DNA from: Caprimulgus europaeus
Lineage: Eukaryota; Chordata; Aves; Caprimulgiformes; Caprimulgidae
Assembly (NCBI GenBank): GCA_907165065.1
Contig: OU015524.1
Coordinates: 41,049,295 to 41,113,294 of the forward strand
DNA: 64,000 bases
Reading direction: 5' to 3'
A program made the position numbers and the translations under genes. The notes beneath the pieces were generated by a model, which was given only the letters and a program-made list of their open reading frames with translations, did not search any database and was not told where the DNA came from. Below are positions 37,974 to 50,041 of this stretch, piece by piece. Positions within the stretch are counted from its first letter, which is position 1. Each line of letters begins with the position of its first letter.

Positions 37974-40849
37974 CCAAAAAAATCACCAACCAAAACCAAA
38001 CCAAACATTAAAACTTAGGCTTACAATTAAATATGCAATACCACCAGGAATTTCATGAGAAAAATAGACTCAAATCTAACAGTTAATAAGAATTATCAGT
38101 GCCCTTTACGTGCAAATGTACTAGATAAGCATAGACACAAAATAAGTTGACCCTTTGGTTCTGATTCCTAAATAATTCCATAGACCTTGTAGGTCTACTC
38201 AAACAGCATGCAAATGCCCTCTCAGAGCTTTTTTTCCACCAGAATATTTTGTTGTTGGTTGATGGTATGATATTGACCCAGTGATTACTGTCTGTAGTCA
38301 CTGTCTGGCCCCAAACTCTGTTGCAATTTAAGCTATTTCTGCTGAACCAGTTTCAAAGAGCTATGAGTAAGAAGATGCACGAAACTGCTATCCCTTCTGA
38401 TCTCCTGATCTCTCTTAAGGGAATATCACATCTTCTCAGGTAATTGAATACAGGAATGCATCTGAGTAGTCTCAGATGGAAGGCAACAAGAATCCTTTCA
38501 TCTGCTTGTCTATGTCCTCAATGTTTTTGCTTTTTTCCACTCTTTTTATTTAAAGTGTTAACTAGTATTTGTTTATAATTAGCTATGAATGTGCTTTCCA
38601 GTAACTTTCAAGTGAAGCCAGGTTTTTTTGGTGGGTTTTTTTTGACAGATACAATGCCTTTTCAATGAGTCATTACAGCTACATTGCTATAGTTTTGAGA
38701 ATTTCTATTTACACTGAAAAAAGATCCAAGCACATTTGGACAGTTTATTATGGGGTACATTCATGCTAAGAAAGCTTTGCAAGAGAAGAAAGCAGGATTT
38801 CTTCTGGGAATCCTAGCAAGAGTCTTACATCCTTCTGTATTTCCTGTGACAAATTCGTAGAAGGTTATGACCATGAAGAATACCCACTCCCTCTCTCCCA
38901 TTTTCTAAGATTTTCATAAGTACATGAAAAAGTACATTTAAATACTTAATTCAGATCCCAGTTTCTTGGAGATAACTGGGGACAGAACATCTAATATGCT
39001 GCACATTTTCCTAATTATGTTGTTCCAACTTTTTCAACACCTATGATGTTAAACACAAACTCTTATATTGATTCCAACCAATTGCCATTCACGATGACTT
39101 TACACTCTCACACAACAGGAACAACTCAAATTATGTACTAGCCCCATAGATTATGACCAAGATGTATGGAACCAAACCTTAAACTCTTAGTGAATACCTA
39201 AGCACTGAAAGGTGATCTTTGTTAAAAAAGTTTTAAAGAAATTAAACAACAACAAGCTCTATAAAAGGAGACTGATTTTTCAAATTAATAACTATATTAA
39301 TTAATAACCACAAAAAAACCTCAGCACAAGTCCTATCTACCCCTCATACATGCTGTGTTTCAAGATGTGAACTCTGCGTTTCGCTATTTGTGTCCTCTTT
39401 TGATGTATCTCAGGCAGCAGACTGGTAGGAAGATAGGCTATTTGCCTTTCTTCGAAAGATGACATCTGCTGTCAGTTAAATGGAGGCAGAAAGTGAGACC
39501 CAGATCCAACACTTAAAAAAAATATCTCTCCATCATACTTCTTATGTGCATTCAGTGACTACTCACTATAATGTTGTCATATGTCATATTCACAGAAGTA
39601 AAGTGCATTATATTTCATGTGCAGCTTTGAGCTCCTCGCTCCATGTTCCTTGCGACTGATTCTAAATCCTACACTGCTCAAAGGTCTCAATCAGGTGAGG
39701 ACTAGGCACTAAACAGATGTGTAGTTACCTAACACACTTCCTCTTATTTTTCCTTTTCCATCCGAAGAGCTATGTGGTAAAATCAATGTTATTTGAACAC
39801 ATTTTGGGTTTTACTGGGGAAGAGCTTTAAAATGTGAATTAATTCCACCCCACACCCCGTGCTAAACTATGCATGAGGTTTTTGGTAATTTCAGTAAACT
39901 GCTGCATTTATTCAGAATATTTTGGTGTGGGTGACTTGTATGATGCCATTATGACACTCGGCATTGATATCTTCCCAAGTTATGTCAAAAATACCTTTTT
40001 TTACTCTACCACACTTGTGCTGTCTGCAATCATTATATTGATGCCTACAAAAATGACTGAATGAGGTACTGTGCAAAAGGCACAAACAGCTGCCAGTCCA
40101 AGTCTAAAGGTTTGGCCTTTTATGGACTTTGAGGCAAGGTGAGGCTAATTCAGTGAAGGCTGCTTAGTGTTGTGAATACAACACAATCTGAATTAGGATT
40201 ATTCTGTAATTATGCATGCCAATGGAGGTGCTGACATCTGAGGTAGGGACAAGTTTATACAATACTGATGTTAAACTATTTATTAGCATTAAGATGTCAG
40301 TGTGAGATTAAAAAAATACTTCCAGCACTCAAAGAACAAGTTTTAAAAGCTCTTTCAATAGTCCAACAAAGAATACTAACATAAAAATGTAAACATTCAT
40401 GGAATTAAATTGTTTAAGTGTGAATTCCACCAGCCTTTGTTCTCATGACTTTATGTTGCTCACTCTTCATATCCCTTCAACATTGATTGTCTTGTAAAAT
40501 GGAAAAAAAAAAAAATAATCTTAGAAATGAGTATATTTTGATAATAACATTTTAATTTAATACCTCCACATAAATCTACCAATATTCAACGCCTTAATGT
40601 TCTGTGCATTTTTTAAAAATGGAAAACAAAAACATTTGTTTGTAAAAATCCTAATGTTGTTTTAGTCATATTTTCTCAAATTATATTTAGAAAAATTATG
40701 AAATAGTGCTGCGTTCTCCCTTACATTAATCAAATTATAAAAGCAGTATTCAAAGAAAATTGAATCTGCAAAATCAATCATTCTGGGTTAGGAAATGACT
40801 AAATTAAGATTATCCTAGCAGCATTAATTTTGCAAACATCTACAGTACT

Positions 40850-40917
40850 TCTGGAGCCAGGAACTAAACCCAGCCATCCAAGATTCAGTCTGATGCTTTG
40901 GTCTCATTCACAATCCA
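40850..40917 (-). repeat. MIR-like SINE relic, tRNA-derived head
   Basis: The minus strand reads GACCAAAGCATCAGACTG, then ATCTTGGATGGCTGGGTTTA and GTTCCTGGCTCC. This follows the MIR head pattern (AGAGCA-x-x-GACT...CTGGGTTCGAATCCTGGCTC), with GGTTTAGTTCC in the place of the Pol III B box. It is old and diverged. Assignment is by eye. Confidence 0.5.
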
Positions 40918-43900
40918 TCATTTGATGATGCACAGCCTTTTGCTGTTTGACCTAAAAGAACAAGTCACAGCCAACTATCTGGTTTCAGCTACAGTGATAA
41001 ATACAACACACTTTGTGATTTATACATTAATTTACTAATGGTTTGGAAACTGTAATTCCTGAATGCTCTTCCTGGCAAGAGGGATATGGTTACAGACAGC
41101 TCACACAAGAGGACTATTTTAGCATCTTTATTCTGCAAGATCATGAGGATATGGTTGGAATTTGGGTCTGGAGAAGAGTCTGGGTTCTTGGGTCCAGCAG
41201 AACGAAACCTGGGGCTGGCATTCACTAACAAGAGCAGAACTGCGGAATTTTGCAAAACAAGACAAGAAGAAGTCCAAGGTTGAACAGTTGCCTTGTACTC
41301 TCAAACTTACAATCATACTGGAATTATTCCCAGTTCTTTTAGATAAACTAGCTAAACATGAGAGAAGTATGTTTTTACTGCTCCTATAAACTATGCATTC
41401 TAGTGCTTAAATATCCTACACTACAATGCTTTTTATAAAGTATAAAACTAATTACATTGGTTTGGCTTCTGAGTATGATATCAGATGACTGAGATTTGAA
41501 GTCTGTGACATTTGCCCAGTTTATAGAATCTCAATGGAAAAGCTGTGATTCCAAGATATTGCCTCTTCCCATTTCTCAAACTGGACTTTTACTTTTCCTA
41601 GGGAGTGATGGTTGCTGAATAATATATAAGTTTCCTGCCTTATCTGGCTGACAAGGATGCACAGCCAAGCTGGAGTCCCAATAGCAAACACGCAAAGACT
41701 GCTTTTCACTGCAAAGTTAACCACAATTAAAACCTGGGGACTGAGACTTATCCGTGGTCCATGCACACACAACTCTTTCAACATGAGCTGGCTATCCTAT
41801 CAAGCAGGGACAAGGTTAAAGTATTACTAACTGCTAATGAAATTCCTCTACAAATTGCTTGATGATTAGCATCCTCACTATTACCCCACAGTTCCATGTG
41901 TCATATTTCCTCCAGGAAAATAGGTGATTTCCGAAGCTTTCTAATCTGGTAGATGTGTTCTCTGATGTATTTGTATCTCCATCTATCCACAACTACAAAA
42001 CAAAGGAGACAAGATTCCAAATAGTGTTTCCCTTTGCAATTGTTCTTATTCAAATCATGATAACTTATGAGGAGTAACTCAAGGAGAGAAAACCTCAGTG
42101 AATATATACCCTATGTTAGAGAGACATAAACAGTACTTTTTTAATTCCTACAGTTTAGCCTGAATAACTTTTCACTGGAAAAGGATCATTGTTCTACTAA
42201 ATTTCATGCTTCTATTTTATATTAGTCAAATATTGGAAACTCTAACAGAAGTGGTTAGAAATATGTAACAAACAAAACAATATAATTTTAAAAAGTCTTG
42301 TATTTCCTGACAATTCTTCTCCAATCTCTACTTTTTTTTAAGTACCTCTCTTTTTTTCTTTTTTCCTTTTTGCTTTTTAAAACCTGTGGCTATGAAGAAT
42401 TTCAGGAAAAAATTATGAACATTTGTGAAAACAAAAGAACCACATTATATACTTTGTGATTGATGATTTGCAGCATGCAGACCCAAAAAGAGAACAAAAA
42501 ACACAGGAGAACAGAGGATTGGCTCAGAGGCTTTGAGGCACATAGACCCTCAGAAATCAAATGCATAAGATAAAGTGTGCTTGCAAATAGCCACTAAGCC
42601 AGCACGGAGATGATAGGACAGGTAGTATGATATTCTATTAAGTAGAAAGATCATTTTAAGAATGACCCCGAGTCCACCAGAAAAAAGACTGACATCCTTT
42701 CACTAATTTGCATATTTGCTGATTATTTAGCCTGACTAGGCTGGAAAGGCAAATGATGAACAACCTCAATCATATATACCACTAGCATTTTAATCTAAAA
42801 TGTTACAACTCTGACTACAATCTTGTGTCTTCCCTTTCTTTATCTGTCAAATGAAATCTTTACAAGCTAGTAATATACAACATTTGTCTCTAATGAATCT
42901 AATAAAAGGGTTAACACTAAAAAATATTTTTTATTAATACATCAATAGTAACAATCAACTGGACTAGTTACAGTAACTTAATTCGAAGTTATATAACTGT
43001 GCCAGGCAGTAACTATTCTTATAAAGCAGTGTCTTTCTAACCGCTTGCCAAGGATATTTAATTTGATGTCCAAGTTTTCTTGCCTATGAGAAAACCATTT
43101 TCCATTTTAGCTGCTAGCAACAAGTATAAGTGAACGTGCTGTAAATAACTAGTTACTTTGAACTTTTGGGTCGCATTATGCACACAAGTTATCTACTCTG
43201 AAAAAGCATCATATAAACATGCCAAATTACTCAACTCTATGAAAAATGCTTTTCATCTGAATTATAAGTTAAAACTTTTTCTGACTTTATAGAAACTGGA
43301 ACTTGAAAAGATAAAAACTTAAAGCTTGATTTTTCTTCACCCAGAGCATATGTTATATAAACACAAATCTCCAAAAGGTGCCAAGAATTGTCCCTCTGTT
43401 TTTCTAAATGATCATGTGTGCAGTCTAGCTGAAAAGACTCATCGATTATGTCTGCATAAACAACAAAAGCCCTTAGAAAAAATATCTAGATCAAAAGCCT
43501 GTCAAACACTGAACAGGAAAGAGAAATCCTGCTTTAAACATGGCCTCTTTCAAGTCTGAATTCAATCCCATGAAGTAAAAACAAAGGATTTCATAATGAA
43601 AGGTATTTAAAATTACTTTATTTTTGGAACTTAACCAGGGATTCTTTTTTCCTATATGTTAACCTTTGTCTATCTTATAGTGGGACAGAATTCTGCAAAA
43701 CGTGCCTTACAGTTTTAAGGAAATGTAGAAATTGTTTAGTCACAGTCTGCTCTGCTAACAATACACATTTCCAATTATTTTCATTAAAATGCAAAAATTA
43801 TATATTTACTGACATTATGGGTTTCTCTTGTCAACCACCTGACAACATCCACTGTTAACATGGGAACATAGCAAAGTTCTTAATGGATGAGATGCATTTT

Positions 43901-45525
43901 TTTTCTTTTCTTTTCATCACTTTACTAAACTACAGACACATAAACAAGAAAAGAAATCACATATTCTTGCAAAAACAACTATATAGCTTATACATAATTA
44001 TGCTCTGGAAGTCATACTCAGAAGTCATGAAGTAAGCTAAAGTCAGATACTTCTAGAAGTATGGTTTCTAAAAGAAGTGAAAGAAATTTAATAGATATAC
44101 ATCTGATGAAATATATTCCTCGTGTTTGATTTCCTACTCTGTTATTAAGGTCAATTTGCAAACATATGGCATGATTTACAGTATACCATTAGTGATCTCC
44201 TTCAGACCTACTTGTGATTTGATTGTCCCCTATATATATATATAAAAATAATAGTAGAAACAACGTAAAACAGTTGTTACATGTTTAATCATGCCACTAA
44301 TGTAACATTTATATGGCACACACATAATCAGAATCCAGTTTTAAAGCAGTTCATACCTGCTACTGCAGTTTAGCTAAGAGACATTTGTCTTAGAAAACAT
44401 CAGTTCACATCTGATGGTTCAAAATAGCCATTTTGCTCAATTTATTCACTGTAATTTAGAGTACTATAGCACGGATCAGTATATACTAGAACATACGCAT
44501 TGCACTTCTTATAATGTTCAGATAGATGGTCATCTTGGATATTCTAACCAAGAAGAGATAAATGCATATCTGACTGGCCTCTCAAACACAACGCACATTC
44601 AGTTAATAACGATTTCTACATGTGATAGCTCATTAACACAGTTCTAAGCTAACAAATTACTGACAGCTCCATTGAATCAGCAGTAGAAACTGATTTTTCA
44701 TATAACTTACCTGTTCAGGAGATAACAGGTCTGTCTTCTATTATAACATGCAATATCAAAGCAGAAGGAGCAGCAAAGTGGTCCAGAAAGTTAAAATTAC
44801 ATTGGTGTACTCATCAGGCCATTGTCACCCTGATGCACTGAATTCTATCTTGCATCAAAAAGTGGATTGGTCAATACAGAGTATCTTTCAGAGCAGTATT
44901 TCAAGAGATGCTCTGATATATTGCTAGTTAAAAATCAAAGTTATCCTTACCTCCTATAGTCTTGCAAAAGAGACGTCTAGTAAAGTATTGAAAGCATAGC
45001 CTATTCATTTTTAATGTGTTTTCCTTCTAGCACTCAGGATGCCAGTTCATCATGGATATTTCTAATGTATTTTCTCTTCCACTAATCAAATCCAAGTATT
45101 TCATATGGATTTGCCTTATATTTGGAAAATCTTTAACTACTTTTGCTATGCTTACTCTGTGTTTTTGGCGCATACAAAAGAATTATCTCTTTGGAAGAGG
45201 TTAATGAAACAGATCCAGCTTCAATAATTTTTCAAGGAACAAAGGTTGTAAAATTGTTTTCTGCTGGAATGTTGAACTTATCAGATGATCACACACTTAA
45301 GCCAATAGCATTTGTCTTTTCTGTCATGAAAAAGACAGTGAGTCACCTACAGTACAACAGAATCATTTTGCAAATCTTTTAGAACTGTGTGGCATCTGAT
45401 TAAACTAAGCCACATCTTTCTATGATGCCAAAATAAACAGTCCCTTTCCCACAACGTATAAACATTGTTCCCATAACTTTCCTTTGAAATGTCATGAAAA
45501 GGTTAAGTGAAGTTTCATTATTTAC

Positions 45526-45618
45526 CTTGACTAATGAATTGTTCCATGCTGTCTTTGAAAGGCTGGAGGTGCTCTTCTAGTGATAGCTGATAAACTTTTG
45601 CTGCTTCTGTCTCACATA
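45526..45618 (-). CDS. FMN2: FMN2 exon F, FH2 post-region helix
   Basis: The 93-nt exon completes a Val codon, encodes 30 residues beginning [20 protein letters not shown] and ending [10 protein letters not shown], and leaves one base. It corresponds to the FMN2 stretch around CEVEAGKVYQ and MEQFIIQ that I recall for the human protein, with more substitutions than the flanking exons. Acceptor AATTTCAG, donor GTAAAT. It stands alone between introns of 9.9 and 14.4 kb. Confidence 0.95.
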
Positions 45619-46597
45619 CTGAAATTGAAGTAACAGATTAGTTTAGGATGACACATCATAGTATGGACCTGCATACTTTAATAAAAGGCACATTTGAATT
45701 AATGAATAGCCAGTGAAACTGCTGGAATATGTGCTTCAAACACACTACTTCAAGTACAAACACCATGATAATATATTCAGGAACAATTATGTTCCTAGTC
45801 AAATGTTTGTGACCAAAATATACAGCTAACTTGGGGCCAGTGTTTTAGTTTAAATGAGTTGTAGCAAAAATTAACAAAAGTATTCAACTGTTTTGAAGGA
45901 GAAAGATAAATTTAAAGAGCTGAAATGTACAAGAACAAAATTACAAACTTGGATCCTAGGCTGTGTTGATATACCTGGCCCCAGGTGACAGTGCTTGAAT
46001 CAAAACAAATTTCAGATGCAAAATCTGCACCAAATAGCAGGAAGGACCTTAATTTAGTGAGTAAAGCCAGATGAGGGCTTAATACATGCTAAAACCACAT
46101 GTGTAGTGAAGTGCCTTGCATTGTTTAAAAGTAATAGTGCAAAATGATTAAAGTGAAAGAATATGAGTATAGTTATCATCGTTTTAACTCTATGAGAGAC
46201 CTTGAAGCAGGACAGCTTGCTTCTTATTGTGTTAGAGACCAGGAGAGAGAAGCTGGAGACTGAGGCATCCCTGACACAGGTTATTCATTGGTGTGGTGGT
46301 ACCATCATACTTCCATTAACTATCCAAGCTAATTTAGTTCATAGCAACAAAAGACTTGATACTACTACTTCAGGAGAATGTTAAGCTGATTTCTGTTACA
46401 GCAGAAATCTCTTCAGGCTGTGATAAGTTCCCATCAACAAGAGAAATTAATACTGCTTGATACTGCCTCAAAATTTCCAGTAAAATTGCACATGTTAAAA
46501 AAATATTTTTTTTTTTCCTTGTTTACTCTCCAGGGTTTCTTTCAGCAAAAATGGATTATTACTATGACTTTAAATACAGTAGACTAGTTAGACATAA

Positions 46598-46619
46598 ATA
46601 TATATATATATATATATAT
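46598..46619. repeat. (TA)n microsatellite
   Basis: About eleven TA units followed by TTTAA. It is likely to be length-polymorphic. Confidence 0.85.
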
Positions 46620-49600
46620 TTAAGCAGTAGAATGTACACTTGTATTTCCTTTAAATATAAATTATATCTAGAATTGCATCAATCCAAATTTCTACAGATT
46701 ACAACTGTAGTCTACTTTTGAACACTGGAAATGAAGTAGCAGCCTTACATGTATCACCTTTATATGCTCCAAAAATGTGACTTTAATATTTGAAGGGGTC
46801 TTAGCCTATACACATGCAAATAGCCTGAAGCAGTCCTTTTTCAAAGTCTATAAGGAAATGCAGGGTTATACTAACCTTCATATTCAACTCTCTATGGAAC
46901 AGAAAAACATATATTATTGTCAGAATGAAATGTCTGTCCTTTAACCATTCAGCTACTGGAAGCTCTTCTGTGGTTGATTTGTATGTACATGTATGTGGGC
47001 TGGAGGAAAGGGATTGCAGTTAATGATAGTTCTGTTTATCCAGTTTTTGGTGAAGGCTTTTTCTTTTGTTCATTCTACCTCTCCTGATAAAAGACTAAAA
47101 TCAGTGATGCTCAGAAGAATAACAGTTCAGGTCCATTTTTGTCCCTATTCCTGAATTGTAAATGATGTCCAAGTAATTTAAAATCCAAAAGGAAACAAAG
47201 GAAAAAAAAAAAAAAATCCCTTTATAAAAATGCAGCATTCAACCTTTTAAAATAGGACAAATTCTGTCGCTATTGCCATACTGATATCAGTACTATGATG
47301 CTTAAAACAAGCTAGTTCCTCAGATGCTTTCTTCATTAAAGAATCAATGGGCCTGCAAGCTCTTCCTAAGTTTCCCAGTTCTCCAGAGCACCAAGACTGA
47401 AATTGTGGTCTCTCTGCACAACCTGTTGGATATACCACTCATTTATCTTGTTTTTAAATTTTTCACCAGAGCATAAAACCCTACTGTTTGGACAAGATAT
47501 TGTTATTCCTCACTATAACTGAAGAAATTAAAGTGCTGATCATTTGAAAGGAACACAAAACACTAGACTGTTACTAGTATTTCTGCCCAAATGAAAAAAT
47601 AAGATACTGAATAAATGTTTGTGTCAGAAGAGTATTTAATAACTTCTAAGCAATGTGGAGGTTAAATATGGAAAAAAAAATTGAGAATATCTAATCTTCT
47701 ATATTTGAATTTTTTTTTTTCCCCCCTCAGCTTCATACTCAAACACATTTCTTTTAATGAAACAGCCTGGCTATACACCCTAGATACGAAAGGAATAAAT
47801 TTGCAATGAGTATCAACTGTGATGAGTTTGTAAAAGTTCTGTCTGAAACAAAAAGTTGCCTCTTTTTTGATAACGCACTCAACACTTGCTCTCTTATAAT
47901 CCCTATTCTCACAGGTTCAGTTATTCTCTCATTTTGGGAGATATGTACACAACTGAAAAGCTTAGACAAAGCTAGTGTATTCCCAAGCTCAGTTTACCTT
48001 ACGCAAATTTTAAATTTTCTTATAATGAAAGAATTGAGAGGTATTCAAGGCACCACAAACAAGAGACATGTAGGCAGTCACGAAAGCCAAGCACTAGGTA
48101 GAACCTTATCTCACAACATGGAATTGCCCAAACACAAATAAAGATAAAAACTTTTTTATATTGCTTTGCAGCAAGGTAAAGTTTTCAGTTCCCTGTAGTA
48201 CCAAATGCCCAGTCCTCATGCACTGATCATACACCTTCTAAAGATCTCAAATCCTAAGCAGAAGTTGATGTGGTTAGAGACACCTCTTCTTCAAACTTCT
48301 AAATCAATTTTAACATATAAGCAATATCTCAACAATGGAAAAGACCAATAGTCCATCTAATTTTGTCTCCTATGCAACACTGCATGCTGCAGAGGACTGT
48401 GATTTTCCAGAGAAGGAATACAAATGGATTCTTGTGCCTTCTAAGTTTTGGGCAATTCAAGTTGTTAGCCTTTTGCCCATACATACACAGATATCTCAAA
48501 TATTCCTGACCAGGAAATTGATGTGAAAACCTTTGCTCAAAACCAGTTTAGAGATTTTAAAAGACTTCAATTCCAGCTGTATCCAGTATCTCAGGAATCT
48601 CATCCCATTCTCTATTTCTATGTCAAATACAGCTAGTTGCTATTTTTCAAGCTACTGTGTTAGCTTGCTCATCCTATTTTTTTTGTTTTTTTAAAAATTT
48701 AGGTCAATATACAAAAATTGTATAAAGCTTCATAACATCCAATATGTATTAAGACACATCTATAGAGAAAAGGAAAAGATGAGTGAAAAAACATTGTGTG
48801 CATTTTACTAACACTTCCAGCAAGCAATTCTGGTAAGTGATCTAAAATGCACCCAGTCTCAGTATCAAAACCAATTGCTTTACTTTTTTTAAAAAAGGAA
48901 AAAAAAATGTTTTCAAGATTCAGAATATCTTTCTAATACAAGTTTTCCAACAGTTCTGTTGGATACTAAATTTTAGCCCTTGGAAGCACAAATCTCTTCT
49001 AATCCTAAAAAATGTTTTTTTGAACAAAATACGTGAGCAGATGAGCAGCTGCTCCTCAGGTCTACTATATCATCTTTGGTCTGGATAATAATTGGCAGCA
49101 TGATTTTTCTTTAAGCACCCTCACAACATAAAAAAATAAAAAACCCCCAAAAAATCCCCACGAAACAAAAAACAAACCACACACACACACAAAAATAATA
49201 AAGAAAGCAGAACTGTGAATTATCTTGAATGAGTAAATAACAGATCCATTAGGCTGTTTTGGTTAACCACTTCTGAAACCACATACTTATCTATAGAAGT
49301 CATATAGAATTTAGGTGTATTTTCAAGACAGTTTAAGATACTTGAGAGCACATGTTGCACTGAGATTTGATAGACTATTTGTTTTTAAGTCTTTAATGAA
49401 GTTTTGAAATTATGTCCTTAATTTTCAGAGGTCTGGGAGTCTGAGTACTGAGATGTGCCTGTGTTCTACTTGCCTGAAAAGTATATAGCAGCATAACCAC
49501 TGTTTTCACAACTTCCTCAGTGCTTTCTGGATTCTTTACAGCTGCAACCTGTGACTTTAAAAGAAAGCTTAGACTTTACCAAAAGGAAACAATACTGGCC

Positions 49601-50002
49601 TCATCAAAAGACAAACTCTGATGAACTCTGCCACAAGTACAGAAAGAGCTCTTAATTTTCTTTTATTTATTTTTTTGGAATTGTAAAGACTTACACTAAG
49701 AACTGCTGAGTCTTCAAGGGCTTCCATAGACAGCTCCTTGTTTGGAGTTTTAAGGACAGTAAAATATGACTCACAGATTGACTGAAAGCCTGGCTTTAGT
49801 TTACATCTGGTTTAGGTTTAGGAGTCTGTAGGCTGCATGGCTGCAGCAATTAACCCTTTCAGTGACAGCTGAACAAACAGCTAGAATTTGTGAATGCACA
49901 GCTTTAATGAGTAATCACAATAAAGATGTAATGTGATTAAAACAATGGCAGTCTCTATAACGGTAGACTGTACACATAACTGTAGGATTGACCAAAACCA
50001 CT

Positions 50003-50041
50003 AATGTTGCTATATTATTTTATTAATAATATAACAACATT
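50003..50041. repeat. 39-bp AT-rich inverted repeat
   Basis: Arms AATGTTGCTATATTATT and AATAATATAACAACATT are 17 bp each with one mismatch, around a 5-nt loop TTATT. On the plus-strand RNA the mismatch would be a C-A pair; on the minus-strand (FMN2 sense) RNA it would be a G-U wobble, so the sense transcript could form an essentially complete stem. No flanking repeat family is recognised. Confidence 0.7.

Larger units (their letters stand above)
31158..45525 (-). other. FMN2: FMN2 intron between exons F and G (14.4 kb)
   Basis: It contains the 79-bp nested palindrome (32684-32762), a 20-nt C run (35985-36004), a plus-strand CR1 3' end (36670-37118), an (AAAAT)n tract (37948-37973), a MIR-like SINE head (40850-40917) and a stop-poor patch near 41040-41320. 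No other exon is recognisable. Confidence 0.9.
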
